Source of the DNA: Polytrichum commune
Lineage: Eukaryota; Streptophyta; Polytrichopsida; Polytrichales; Polytrichaceae
NCBI GenBank assembly: GCA_950295325.1
Contig: OX485805.1
Span: 46,898,758 to 46,962,757, forward strand
DNA length: 64,000 bases
Direction: 5' to 3'
Of the stretch, positions 46,008-57,700 are shown piece after piece. Every line of letters begins with the position of its first letter. Within the stretch, counting starts at the first letter, position 1. Position numbers and translations under genes: made by a program. The notes beneath the pieces were generated by a model. The model was not told the origin of the DNA. It did not search any database and worked only from the letters and a program-made list of their open reading frames with translations.

Positions 46008-47948
46008 ATGCAAGCCTCTACGGTTGCTCTCCCTGAATTTGGCCTTTCTCCAATCAATTGCTTGAGAACACAAAATGGGAGCGATCGTACGAAGGCAAGG
46101 TTTAGGGTTCGACGAGTACCCATCCCTTTTTTGTCCGGTTTCCGCAAGGCGACAGGAAAATGTGATGGTATCAAGATGATCTCCACGAGTCATCTCGAAA
46201 GGAATCCGGCTTGTGGGAGTTTGGGGACTTTGAAAGCATTGGATTGTTTCATAAACCACAAATGTGGCGTCTCCCCGAACTTCTTGCAAACAAATGATGG
46301 TTTGGGGCGGAAATGGGCATTGCGAGTCGGAGTGGGAGAAGATCTACCTGACGATTACCAATATGACGATCCCTTGAAACGGTTACCGCGAAGACGGTGT
46401 GGCATTCTTTTCCATCCCACGTCGTTGCCAGGCGCTTACGGAATCGGGGAGCTTGGGAAGGAGGCTTTCTTCTTCTTGGATTGGTTGAAGTCGACGGGAT
46501 GCACGGTTTGGCAAGTCCTACCTTTGGTACCGCCGGGACGGAAAGGGGGAGAGGACGGGTCCCCTTACGCGAGTAGCGACGCGAATTGTGGCAACGCGTC
46601 TTTGATTTCGTTGGACGAGCTCGTGAAGGAAGGGTTGCTCGAGAAGGCGGACCTCCCAAACACCGTGCCAGTGAAGAAGATAGATTACGTCGCGGTGGCG
46701 GCAACGAAAGATCCGCTCGTCGCGAAGGCGGCCAAGAAGTTGCTCGAGTGCTCATGCACCGCGGAACTTAGGGACGATTTTGAGAAGTTCCGGAATTGCC
46801 CGAGGATTTGCGCATGGTTGGAGGATGCGGCTTTGTTTGCGGCGATTGAGCAGTCGATTTTAGATGCCAAGTTTTGGTGGAATTGGCCGGTCCCGTTGAG
46901 GAACCGTGACCCCGCCGCGCTTGACGCTGCACGTCACAAGCACAAGGACTTTATCACCAACTTCATCGGGGTGCAATTCCTCTTCCAACGGCAATGGCAC
47001 GCCGTCCACAAGTACGCGAACGAAGCAGGCATCAGGGTGTTGGGTGACATGCCAATGTACGTCGGCGCACATAGCGCCGACGTGTGGGCGCACCGGTCAT
47101 TGTTCATGTTGGACCCAGAGACCGGCGCCCCGTCGATGGTGAGCGGGGTGCCACCGGATGCGTTCAGTCCGACCGGACAGTTGTGGGGGAGCCCACTCTA
47201 CAACTGGAAGGAGATGGCCAAAGACGGGTACTCTTGGTGGACGACTCGGCTCCGACGCGCGAGCCAATTGTACGACGAGTTTCGAATCGACCACTTCCGA
47301 GGGTTTGCAGGCTACTGGGCGATCCCAGCATCCGCGAGCTCAGCGAAGAGCGGCAAGTGGCGGGCGGGGCCCGGGCTGGCGTTCTTCACAGTTGTACAGG
47401 AGGCGCTCGGGAAGCTCGACATCGTCGCTGAAGATCTAGGGGTCATCACCGGGGACGTCGTCGCGCTGCGGAAGGCGTTGAACGCCCCTGGCATGGCCGT
47501 GCTCCAATTTGGTTTTGGGAATGATTCGAGGAACCCGCATCTGCCGCATAACCATGAGTTCGAGCAAGTCGTGTACCCCGGAACCCACGACAACGAGACG
47601 TGCGTCGGGTGGTGGAAGAACGCGAGTGTGAAGGAGCGAGACATCACAAAATCCTATTTCCGGTTCCAAAACGAGGACGAAGTCCATTGGGAGTTCATCC
47701 GGGGCGCCATCGCTTCGAATGCTCGCACGGCCATCATCTCCATGCAAGACGTGATGGGTCTGGACAACAGTGCGCGCATGAATACGCCTGCCACACAAGT
47801 CGGGAATTGGGGTTGGCGGATCGGCGAAACATCTGCATTTCAGAAACTCGACAAGGAGAAGGCTCGATTGCGTGAGCTCCTCTTGAGCTTCAATCGGCTA
47901 CCAAGAGTTTCAGACGTGATTGTAAGGAAAGATACTCCATGCACGTGA
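46008..47948 (+). CDS. DPE1: Plastidial 4-alpha-glucanotransferase (disproportionating enzyme), intronless
   Basis: A single uninterrupted frame encodes 646 residues. The first ~105 residues, with many Ser/Arg and few acids, form the expected chloroplast transit peptide. The GH77 domain starts near RRRCGILFHPTSLPG and includes GSPYASSDANCGN, GDMPMYVGAHSADVWA, GQLWGSPLYNW and MNTPATQVGNWGWR. Catalytic residues are in place: nucleophile Asp428 (FRIDHFRG), acid/base Glu475 (AEDLG) and Asp528 (GTHDNET), with spacing close to that of bacterial amylomaltases. The enzyme transfers maltooligosaccharide segments between glucans in starch breakdown in the stroma. The gene has no intron and is far richer in G+C and CpG than everything around it. 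A retrogene origin is possible. The C-terminus looks complete. Confidence 0.95.
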   Translation: MQASTVALPEFGLSPINCLRTQNGSDRTKARFRVRRVPIPFLSGFRKATGKCDGIKMISTSHLERNPACGSLGTLKALDCFINHKCGVSPNFLQTNDGLGRKWALRVGVGEDLPDDYQYDDPLKRLPRRRCGILFHPTSLPGAYGIGELGKEAFFFLDWLKSTGCTVWQVLPLVPPGRKGGEDGSPYASSDANCGNASLISLDELVKEGLLEKADLPNTVPVKKIDYVAVAATKDPLVAKAAKKLLECSCTAELRDDFEKFRNCPRICAWLEDAALFAAIEQSILDAKFWWNWPVPLRNRDPAALDAARHKHKDFITNFIGVQFLFQRQWHAVHKYANEAGIRVLGDMPMYVGAHSADVWAHRSLFMLDPETGAPSMVSGVPPDAFSPTGQLWGSPLYNWKEMAKDGYSWWTTRLRRASQLYDEFRIDHFRGFAGYWAIPASASSAKSGKWRAGPGLAFFTVVQEALGKLDIVAEDLGVITGDVVALRKALNAPGMAVLQFGFGNDSRNPHLPHNHEFEQVVYPGTHDNETCVGWWKNASVKERDITKSYFRFQNEDEVHWEFIRGAIASNARTAIISMQDVMGLDNSARMNTPATQVGNWGWRIGETSAFQKLDKEKARLRELLLSFNRLPRVSDVIVRKDTPCT

Positions 47949-48498
47949 AGTTTAGATCTTGTGCGCTCCATGGAAACAAACATTGTGATATTTATGTCAG
48001 TAGGCTCCAAATTTTGATTGAATACCTAGGATGTTCAAGAATGCTAGTCGATGTATGATGAGTCTCCCAAATCATGTAACGAGTAATTGCTCACAGCAAG
48101 AAAGGGGCACAAATATGAGCTCAAGATATATCCGGGTTCTAATGTATATTCATGTACACTGTAAACTTCATAGTATCACACCTGTGGCAACCAAAGTGCA
48201 CGTGACATTATGGAATAACACAAAGGAGATGTGAGGACAATCTGAATTTGTTTTCCCATCACCTACACTAGTATGGTCCACTCCACTTGGCCTTCCCGGG
48301 GTTGACTTCTTTGGTGGTTTGTATCAATGACAAATTTTGTGATATAAGGGAGAGAAATGTGACAATGAGTGAGATTTGAACTACGAACATTTGTTCCCTA
48401 GGGTTTCGGGATATTAGAGAGTGTGTGACATTATGGGGGTTGATATTACGGAGTTTAGGGTGTTTAAGTTTCCGTTGAAGTCATCAAAGTATCTCTAA
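47949..48498. repeat. 3' flank of DPE1 containing a dispersed repeat
   Basis: From about 48180 to 48470 the text (TGTGGCAACCAAAGTGCA, GACATTATGGAATAACACAA, TTGTTCCCTAGG, GATATTACGGAG-like) recurs in the same order at 54262-54600. Neither copy has coding capacity or clear termini. Confidence 0.5.
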
Positions 48499-48896
48499 GG
48501 GCCAATTTACATAATGTCCCAAGTCCCACTCATGTTGGCAAAGTCTCAACTTCTGAGCCTCAAGTAACCACTAAAATATGGTTAATTATTATTGACATCG
48601 GATCTTTGACTATTTTATGCAAAAATATTTGTGGGACTTAGGTTTCAGAGTTGGGTCTAGCTTTTAGCTCGACCTAACTCGCCAGACAAGTTCCAAGCCT
48701 CACCTCCAACAAGTGTTGCCATGTCATCATTGATGTATTAGTTGGGACTTAGGACTTGAGACCCCATGTGCAGTAGTAAGTCCTAAGTGGTAAGTCCTAA
48801 GTCCTAACTATGATATGCTCTCAATGGTTGAGATTACACGGATTGACCTCAAGTGACTTGGGACTTAGGACTTGGGACCCCCATGTGAACCGGCCC
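48499..48896. mobile_element. PIF/Harbinger-type MITE, family 3, inverted copy
   Basis: It begins GGGCCAATTTACATAATG and ends CATGTGAACCGGCCC, and is flanked by TAA at 48496-48498 and 48897-48899. Inside are many AAGTCCTAAGTCCCAAGTC-like subrepeats near both ends. It is the inverted homologue of 52112-52490. The TWA duplication and GGGCC ends indicate PIF/Harbinger. Confidence 0.75.
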
Positions 48897-48899
48897 TAA

Positions 48900-50682
48900 G
48901 CTGCCCTAAATATTTGAAGATGAAATTTTGGAGATGCCTTCTTGTGGTTCAAATGACTCAAAACCTCTTGGTGTACAAAAGAACCAAGAAGCAAGCTTAT
49001 TAACCTAGAGGCCCATTTGGGGCCTCAAGGCATCATATGGAGGTGTTTAAAACTACATTCAACATGGTATTTGTGAAAACATCACATGCCATGTCAAAAT
49101 GTCACAAATATTGTTTGCTTGAATACAAGAAAGGTTGGCTTGAATGGGTCTTTGGAGACAACTTTTGCTAACTACATCTAAATGTATTTACAAAATGCTA
49201 GTAGCATGTGCAAGTAACAACGAGGGAAAAAGTCTTTTATGTCATGAATGTTATGTTCTTCATTGTTACTTGAAACACTCTTGATAACAATCAAAAGATA
49301 GCATTCATGATATAAAAATACTTCTTCATTCTCTATGAACTTGTACCATAGGTTCCTATACAAGAATGAAAAAAAAATTATGTATATATATGTCACTTGT
49401 GAATGTGAAAGGACATGGGATTAATTATGTCTAGTAGTGTATATTTAACACTGTTGTCACATACAACCAAATTTTCACTTCCCCTTTCTAATAGGTCATA
49501 TTAAATATAGTTTCCATCTCATAGACCAATCTAGATAAATGAAATTAATACTTGTTGAGACCCAACTTCTACACATTGTCACGTAGGTCCCATGCAATAA
49601 CTGACATTTAAGTACATTTGGACAAACCACTTGTCCAAAAATGAAAAAGGATGTGCACTTGTGGGGACAAAAACATCAAATGACAACATGGAAAGCAACG
49701 ACATAACAACCACAATGTTAAATTTTTGTATCCCAAGTTTGTGTAGTTTGGCAATCTAGTGTTTGTCATATTGGCAATAGAATTTATTCAAAATTCATGC
49801 GTAATTTCAAATATACTTAAATCCTAGTTAATGGTAACATGAAACTTCCTAATGTTTATTGATAACTTTATGATTAGGTTTTAAATTGTATTGACATGGA
49901 CTGATGTAATTGGGTTTGGGCAAGCCAATGTTTTGTGACTCACACGGAGTATTTTGCGACAACAACAACAAACTTAAATACATGATGTGCAAATGGAAGG
50001 TAGTTGCATGTACAGATGGATAATCCAACGAGGTTTCCACATGACACCCGAAAAAAACTAAACATTCGTAGTTGAAAACAAGGCACACCTTGTGTTGGAA
50101 TGTCCCCTATACAGCTCTACTAGCGATCGCTTTCCTCCCCTGATCCAAAATGCAGTACTGCGCAATCTCACCTCTTTCTTCCAGTTGAACCCAACCGAGT
50201 CGATATCAGTCTCAAATCTCACGAAGGCCACTGCACTCCACTACTCTAGGAGATAAGCCTCTCATTAATCCCACGAGCGCCTCCTCCACTTCCCGCACTT
50301 CAAAACCGACTTCACCTCGTTCCTCCAAAACAATTCCTATCGACACAACCCGGGACTCGGGAACATTGCAAAGAGGCACCGTGGTGTTATCGAAAGGCCA
50401 AGTTCCGGTTCCATTGCCTTCCCTAATGAATGTGGTCAAGATTCTAACAAGTTTCCACATGCAAGTGGAGTTTTGTAAGCGGATCTTTCAAAGATGGCGA
50501 AGCCGACATGTGGACCGCAGCTGCACCTTACAAGCGTCCAATTGTACTCTTGTTGTGAGCAGGAGTGAAGAAATGGACTCCGGGAGTGGCCTGGGTAACA
50601 CCTAAGGGAGGTGCATTTCAATGCATGTGTGTGTATGTGTATGTGTGTATATATACCCTCCCTAGTTGCTTCCGACCTTCCC
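48900..50682. other. Intergenic stretch, no gene seen
   Basis: Short frames only. A CT/CCG-richer patch at 50120-50460 contains overlapping frames on both strands without recognisable domains. A (TGTGTA)n-like microsatellite lies at about 50626-50652, directly before the long hairpin. Confidence 0.45.
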
Positions 50683-51576
50683 ATGCAACTTTTGACTGTT
50701 TTCCTCCCTTTTGCGCCTTTGTATGGTGTTCAAGATTGAAGGCTTCAATGCAGTGGTCAAGATTGAAGCCCTCATATGAGTTTCATTTTGAAGGGCTCTC
50801 AAATTTCAGCTGTTCAGTTGAAGGGTTGGTTCAAACCCAAGACGTCGATCCAAGAATATAGGAATGAAATACAGAACTCATATGAAACTTGTGCGTGAAT
50901 TATATGGTACATGTTTCCAGTACAATGTGAAGAACTAAGAACCAACCATCTGAACTCCGCTTCTTGTAGTGACAATGCCCTACACCTGCTGGTTCTTGTG
51001 GTGGGTAGATTATACTGAGGACTTTAAGTGACATCTTCATTTTCAATTTGGGGTTGCGTTTTGAAGGGTTGTTTTGAGAGAGGTATATTTTGAAGGGCCA
51101 AATCGCGTTTGAAGGGCATTGAAGACTTCAATCCTGAGCATTGTTCAATGTCCTCAAACCCGATTTGGCCCTTCAAAATATACCTCTCTCAAAATAGTCC
51201 TTCAAAACGCAACCCCAAATTGAAAAATGAAGACATCACTTATTCCTCAATTAATATGCCCGCCACAAGAACCCAACAAGCGTAGGGCATTGTCACTACA
51301 AGGAGCGGAGTTAGGTGCTTGATTTTTAATTCTTCACATTGTACTAGAAACATGTACCATATAATTCACGCACAAGTTTCATATGAGTTTTGTATTTCAT
51401 TCCTATATTCTTGGGTCGACGTCTTGGGTTTGAACCAACCCTTCAACTGAAGAGCTGAAATTTGAGAGCCCTTCAAAATGAAACTCATATGAGGGCTTCA
51501 ATCTTGACCACTGCATTGAAGCCTTCAATCTGGAACACTATACAAAGGCGCAAAAGGGAGGAGATCAGTCAAACAT
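50683..51576. repeat. Near-perfect 0.9-kb inverted repeat (long hairpin)
   Basis: The left arm (about 50683-51120) is repeated inverted at about 51140-51576 with a loop of about 20 bp. I estimate over 90% identity by reading. Paired landmarks include CTCCCTTTTGCGCCTTTGTA at the outer ends, CAAACCCAAGACGTCGA, GGAATGAAATACA, AATTATATGGTACATGTTTC and GAGAGAGGTATATTTTGAAG near the centre. The motif TTGAAGGG recurs five times in the left arm. No open frame or target duplication is visible. A transcript would fold into a very long double-stranded RNA; whether it is transcribed is unknown. Confidence 0.85.
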
Positions 51577-51606
51577 TGCCTCTGTATTTCAGTATTTCTT
51601 GGCTTA

Positions 51607-52108
51607 GGGTGACTTCACACTAGCCACGAGCCGTGACCATGAAATTGTGAGAGCCCGAAAGAAAGTGTCCAAAGGCCGTCCCAAGACACTTCCAAAATCA
51701 CATAGTGTAGTCATGGACTCTCGAGTGAAGTGTGAAGTCATATGTGACCGGGCCCTCAATCAAATGCTATTTCAATGAATTTCTATTCACGTGGGTCCTC
51801 ACACATGATAAAATAGCTTTAAAAAAAAAACAATGGTTGTGAGCGTTTGGAGTGCCATGGTCTCCCGGTTTTGTGTTAGGCCTACCTCCAAGACGTGGTT
51901 TTTGAAAATAATCCAAGTGACCATGAAACATGATCCATTTGATGCCATGTAGGAATCCATGTAGACTTTACATCCATCTTCCATTCACTGGCTTTGTTGG
52001 TCCCTCAAGCATAGTGTGAAGTAAACTTGGACTAGCCCCGCCTTTTCAACCAATGAGTGCTTGAAGTGTAATGGTCGCGGGCTCTCAGTCTTGTGTGTGA
52101 AGTGGCCG
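51607..52108. mobile_element. PIF/Harbinger-type MITE, family 2, copy B
   Basis: This is the full-length relative of 2713-3208, starting GGGTGACTTCACAC and ending GTGTGTGAAGTGGCCG. It is flanked by TTA at 51604-51606 and 52109-52111. Its ends have diverged more than those of copy A. The right-hand TTA is shared with the next element. Confidence 0.82.
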
Positions 52109-52111
52109 TTA

Positions 52112-52490
52112 GGGCTAGTTCTCACAATTCCCAAGTCCTAAGTCCCAAGTCACTTGAGGTCAATCCATGCAATCTCAGCCGTTGAAAGCATGGGAGTTGG
52201 GACTTACCACTTGACACGGGGTCCCAAGTCCTAAGTCCCAAATATGACATGGATGCCTACATGGCAACACTTTTTGGAGGTGAGTCTCGGGACTTGTGTT
52301 GAGAGTTGGGTCGAGCAAACAACCATACCCAACTCTCAGCACAAGTCCCGCGAATATTTTTTGCATAAAATATTCAAGATCCGACGTTAATGATAATCAA
52401 CCATATTTTAATGGTTTCTTGATGTTGAAAAGTTGGGACTTCGCTAACATGAGTAGGACTTGGGACTTGGGACCCCATGTGAACCGGTCC
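52112..52490. mobile_element. PIF/Harbinger-type MITE, family 3, abutting copy
   Basis: It begins GGGCTAGTTCTCAC directly after the TTA that ends the preceding MITE, and ends GTGAACCGGTCC before TTA at 52491-52493. Sub-terminal AAGTCCTAAGTCCCAAGTC repeats match those of 48499-48896 in opposite orientation. Confidence 0.8.
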
Positions 52491-52493
52491 TTA

Positions 52494-52969
52494 ACATGAC
52501 TCGGGCCTGAAGACAAGGAGCATAGCTTATATTATATTTTGTAAAGTCTTTTTCTTTTTCTTTCCAAGTGTAAGCTTGTGGAACTTGCACAAGTGCAGTA
52601 TCGGGGGAGATTTGGGGGCATGATTGGTTGATAGTATCCTAATGTTTCCAAGCCATCCAACCGCTTACCATGTTGACATCTTCCGGAAGTTCTTTAATGA
52701 ATTGGGGTATTTTATTCTACAAATCCCTCTAAAACAGTCGGGTTATCTTGCTGAAGCCTTCAAACTTCAACCCATTGTTTCTCAAACTCAATCGGCTTCA
52801 TCTATAACTAAGTTAGCATCTGGTTTGTCCCCGTGTGTTGCACAAGTGCAAATGAAAGAACCTTCTAGAGAAATTTTCTCTCTTAATTATATGTGAGCAC
52901 ACAACTCTATTCTATTCTCAAACATCTAGGTGTTGCACTATCCACCCTACTTGGGAATCGTTTGCTATG
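52494..52969. other. Intergenic stretch, no gene seen
   Basis: A plus-strand frame at 52624-52896 (FRKFFNELGYFILQIPLKQS) is open for about 90 codons, but I recognise nothing and it lacks support. Confidence 0.35.
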
Positions 52970-53413
52970 AGGTAGAAATACCATAAACCGTGAACTATCT
53001 TCTACCTGTGCAGTAGACTTCCGCCAGAATAGTGAAGTGCCATCTCTTAAACCGATAATTGGGAGGTTGGCAGCTTGATATGCGTGTACAATCAGTTTAG
53101 CCAAATTTAGTCATGTTTGACTATCATCAGTCACAGTTTGATGTACTTGTGAGTTAACCGGTTTAGGTGATGTTTTATGTGGAAATGAGCATTACCATGT
53201 TCGGTTTAAGAAGAATCCGGTGAACGAGTAAGGAGTTTGACAAACTTTCCACTTTGAAAAATTGTAGAATTTTTTTTACATGGAATAAAAATATGAAACA
53301 ACTTGCATTCTTCATGAATCCGACTCTTCTATCTTGGAAAATTATCTCATGATTTTAAGACCATATCTTCAATGCGAATTACCTTATTTTCACGATTTAT
53401 GGTATTTCTACCT
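52970..53413. mobile_element. MITE with GGTAGAAATACCAT ends, copy B
   Basis: The ends AGGTAGAAATACCATAAACC and GGTATTTCTACCTT are inverted repeats, and the body is collinear with 35548-35970. The middle part here holds about 20 extra bases. Confidence 0.7.
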
Positions 53414-53614
53414 TATTTGCTACATGCAACTTTTCACATGCAAGTGGTGCTTTCAAGCTCCCCATGGTTCACATGATTAAATGAACCAACAACCGATACA
53501 ATAAATAAATAAATATATATATACATACATTTCTTCTTCTTCTTAGGGTATAGTGTTCCCATTAAACCAAAATCAATCGCACCGCATTGGGACCCCCTAT
53601 ATATATATTAAGAT

Positions 53615-54003
53615 TAAGGTATTGGGTAGGCGTGTCTAACTTGGTTATTTATCTTATCGGACACCTAAATTTGAGTGGTGTATGGTTTCAATGCGGCTTC
53701 AAGAACGGACATGAAAAAAATATGTGCTCAAGAACATTGGACTACGTGCTCAAACTATGATAACCATTCTATGCTCAATGGTTGACATAATTAGGGGACC
53801 TTGTATGACCATTTAACAAGCATAAAAAAAAACTTCACATTGAGACATATGAGCTGCAAAATTCATGAGACATTCAATGGCTACAACCTTGATTTGGATT
53901 TGCTAACCATCTTGTACTAAGCGTGTGTTTCATATCCTAGGTTAAGTGGACTAGTCAAAAGAAAAAAAGAAAAAAAACAACCATTTAAGACCCATCTACC
54001 TTA
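53615..54003. mobile_element. MITE family K copy, most complete
   Basis: The right end ATTTAAGACCCATCTACCTTA and left end TAAGGTATTGGGTAGGCGTG are diverged inverted repeats. The body has GACACCTAAATTTGAGTGGT, CTCAAACTATGATAACCATT, CATAATTAGGGGACC and GGATTTGCTAACCATCTTG. It is the best reference copy for the family. Confidence 0.65.
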
Positions 54004-57000
54004 GTACCCAAGAGGACGCTCTAACATAGCTCATCTCTACAAGGGGTCTCATCCAATGTATGTATGGCATGTAGCATGATACAAGGAGAAAGGAGCTAAA
54101 TATTTAATGTTGAAACCAAAGAGCCTTCCCTCATAACATTATCTAGTTAAGTCTATATGCTGGGTGGGGTCGGGAATAAGCCATATTCTATTTGGAACTA
54201 TACTATTTTTTTCTCATTAGGGCAGATTTAACCTAATACACTCTACTTCCCTTATATCATGCATGTGGCAACCAAAGTGCATGCTATATTAAGGAGATAT
54301 GTAGTGTTAACATGGATGCATGATAATAGAGAATTAGTGGAGTGTATGACATTATGGAATAACACAAAGTCAACATTGCAATAATGACGATAATGACAAG
54401 ACAACATGATGCATGTGAGCTTGTGGTTTGAATTCTTCAGTGGATGACTTTAATGTCAGAAGACATGATATATGGGAGGGAAATGAGACAACAAGGAGAG
54501 AGATTTAAACTGAAGACATATGTTCCCTAGGATTCTGAGATATAAGAAAGGGATTGACATTAAGGAGAGTAATATTACAGAGATTAGGGTTGTAAACTCG
54601 CATGAAGCAAGTGTCACTGGTATTAGTAGAATAGAACAGGTGGTAGCAGCTGAATAATGTTAATGCTCTTACGGTATTTTACATTCAAACCAACTAAAGC
54701 GTGAAGGTTCTAGAGTGGTAGACTTTCCACAGCACGAAGGTGCATTTCAGTGAAAGTTCTCACCCAGCTTCCTTCCTCCTTCAGTTAAGACCTCGATGGC
54801 GGGTTCTAGTTCAGGGAGGTAGCACCCAAAGCTTGACTACTTACATGTAATGAAACATGTGTCGGTCAATTGTGGCATGTCCCATCTTCATGGTGAGGAG
54901 TCTCTGTGAAGAGAGACAGAGAGACTCGCTGGCAACGATCAGTGGCAGGGAGATTTTTGGGCATAATCCAATGAACACAGAGAACGGATCACTAGTTACA
55001 GATGAACCTGTTGAGTTTGAGAAATAACCTGCTGAAGTTCAAGAAGACTGCAGGAAAATTACCGAGCGTGTTCGACGAATCTATGGAAAAAACCTCAGAT
55101 TAATCGACGAGAAACCGAAAGATTGCAACATGTCACTGGTTCGACTTGGAAACACGAGGATCTCCTCCCCAGATACTGGCATAATATTCTGCAATGGCCA
55201 GTGGTAGGAGGTTGAAAAGAATGAGGATTAGCATGGGCTAGTAGGAGACAAGGATTCATCTACAAGTTTCATCTAAAGAATTCATAAGAAAGACACTCAT
55301 AGGATTACTCACTTTGATGAGTTGTGTTCTACTTGTCTTAATTTCAAATTCGGTTTGAAGCACTGGGATTACGACATCTGGAGTTTTTCTTCTCGAGTCC
55401 ACTACTGGGTTCATGAACACATCTCATTAGTTGAGTAATGTTATGTTCATCTCGATTCCAGAAATGGCATGCTAAATAGTCACGTTCCTTAAAATGAAAG
55501 GTAGAGCATGCTAAAACCAACACCCTACAACCTTGCACAAATAAGTACAAGTTGATTTTGAGAATGGCCACCAGCCTCCCTTGTTAGATTTGGGTCACCT
55601 ACTAAAATGAAACCTTGAAGCCTTATAATTATTGCATGCGGAGATCAAATAAGACATACTTTGGTGTATTGGAATCCCCTTTCAACTGCTAACAAGAAAC
55701 CTTGAAAACGTAAACCAATCTGCCCAAGAGGATGGTTTTAGCACTACCTCTATCTTACATTTGGTTTCTTAGCGAGTTTTTTTTTAAAATTTTGTTTCAA
55801 ACCCCTGGATGTATGCTCAAATGCTCAAAATTTCCACAACAATAACACTCGCCTTCAAAGATTAAACTTCTGTGAGTTAAGTTATTGTGTGAATCTCTGT
55901 GCAATGAGGCCAGAAGTTTACCTCGTATTCTCGGTGAAGTAAGCTCAGCGCTTACTACAACCGCCGAGAAATGAAGAACTCATTCCAAATTTGCAGTAAT
56001 TTGTGGCTATGGTCACGCTGCTCACCGATTTGTCAACAACTAATGAAGGCTAAGTTAATCAGTTACTATATATGCGGTGCGAGAGTTTAGAATAAGTTAT
56101 GGTGGAATTTAGAGTTTGGAGGACGGAAGTATGTTACTATCCGGATGTAATAAGCCCTGTGACGTCCAGTTGCCCTCCCACACACGATGGCAAGTGTCCC
56201 ACCTCGGATCTCTTCAGATTGCTCATCACAATTCTCACCATTTCCAATTTCTAAGTTGGGGATTTGGTTTTAGAAATTGAGGGGGCTGGTTCTTCGCCTC
56301 GGAGCTTTGATCTGCAGTGAAGAAATTTTTTTAGGAGCCGGAAATGGATTTTTTAGATGGGTTTGGGGTATGATCGAGTAGATGTCGTCATTTCTTATCG
56401 CCACAATCTCCTCCCTCTCATTCATCCGGTCTGTTACTAGTCGAGACGGTTGAAGTGTTTCTAAGCGTGTGAGACCTAACATTGAATCTCATCGTAGATT
56501 CGACCACCATGCATACACAGTTTTTTCTTTGTCCTGCACTTTGTCGGAGCTGAATCTCTCTGAGGGATGGTGTCATTGCAGAATTGTCGAGAGTCGTCGT
56601 GAGGGTTACCAATTTCTTTGTCTGCTTTGTGGGTTTCGCTCACCGGCGCTTGAATTGAAATTGGGTTGGAGAATCGTCATCATAACTTGTTTGTTTTTGT
56701 AGGTGTCGCTCAATTTAGTCCCTACTGCCGAACCCTGAATCGAAATTTTTCATTTGTACTCCTTTCATCATCAACCTGTTGGGTTGCACGAGGAGAAGAA
56801 AGAATCGGGTTAAGAAAAATTTATTGTTGAAGGCCAGCCTAGGCGCCCTCGTTGACTTCCTTCCCTTTGAATATTCAAGAGCACTAACTTCAAGTTTCAG
56901 CCTCTTCTTCTTCTTCTTCTTCTTCTTCACGATCGAAAATTACATAACAAGTTAACATCATTGGCAATCAGCATCGACAGATTACTTATAATTACTTGTC

Positions 57001-57700
57001 TGCTGCCTCCATCTGTAACTTGAACCCATCATCCATCCTGCATTCTCACTACCGATTTCAATCAATTTCGGGGACAGTTCCCGGATCAGTCCTACCCCAC
57101 CCTTTCTGTAGTGGGCCCAGCCGCCACTCCTATGGGCACCAGACAAGAAGGGTTGAGAAGAAGAATTGGGTGAAGTTGCACGCGACCTCCTCCTCCTCCT
57201 CCATTTTAATTTGGATTTTATGTTGTTATGTAAGTAGGTTTCTGAGTTGATGTCATTCATCACCATGCTGATGATGATGCTGTTGTCCTTCCCTTCTTCC
57301 ACCACTTTATGATGTCCCAACAACACCCTTGACAGAACATTTGGTCCTTTTTGAACTTTCATCCGAGCCTGTTGCACCCCAGAAGCCACTTCTTCAACTT
57401 TTTCCTCAAGAAGAACTCAAGCTAAAACACTTGACCAAGAAGAAGTGGCAAGTGTTAAGGGTTAAGGATTCAGGGTTAAGACTTAAGGGTCAAGTTATTA
57501 CATGCTTTTTCTTCTTCACCTTGTTGTACTACTACTGCTACTACTGGGACATCTCTCTCACTCTCTCTCTCTCCCTCGTAGGTAATCCCATCCTAGGACA
57601 TCTTTTAAGTTACCGATTTTTGTGAGGGTTAAGTAGTACTCGAAGGAGAGGGAGGAGCCGAAGAAGAAGAAGATTTGGAAGAGGGGAATTCAAAGAAGTT
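54004..57700. other. Intergenic stretch and upstream region of the Sec14-like gene
   Basis: The segment 54262-54600 is the second copy of the repeat in the DPE1 3' flank. A patch at about 54970-55200 contains EVQEDCRKITERVRRIYGKN-like text on the plus strand, possibly a decayed coding fragment. From 56900 the plus strand turns pyrimidine-rich with (CTT)n near 56905-56928, (CCT)n near 57187-57200 and (CT)n near 57552-57573. These are typical of a plant 5' leader or promoter just before the start at 57701. Confidence 0.4.

Noticed and set aside
46249-47875. Many long overlapping frames inside DPE1 on both strands
   Set aside because: They are shadows caused by the GC-rich coding sequence and have no independent motifs.
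57329-57625. 98-codon frame just before the Sec14-like start
   Set aside because: It covers CT-rich microsatellite sequence expected of a leader region and has no recognisable domain.
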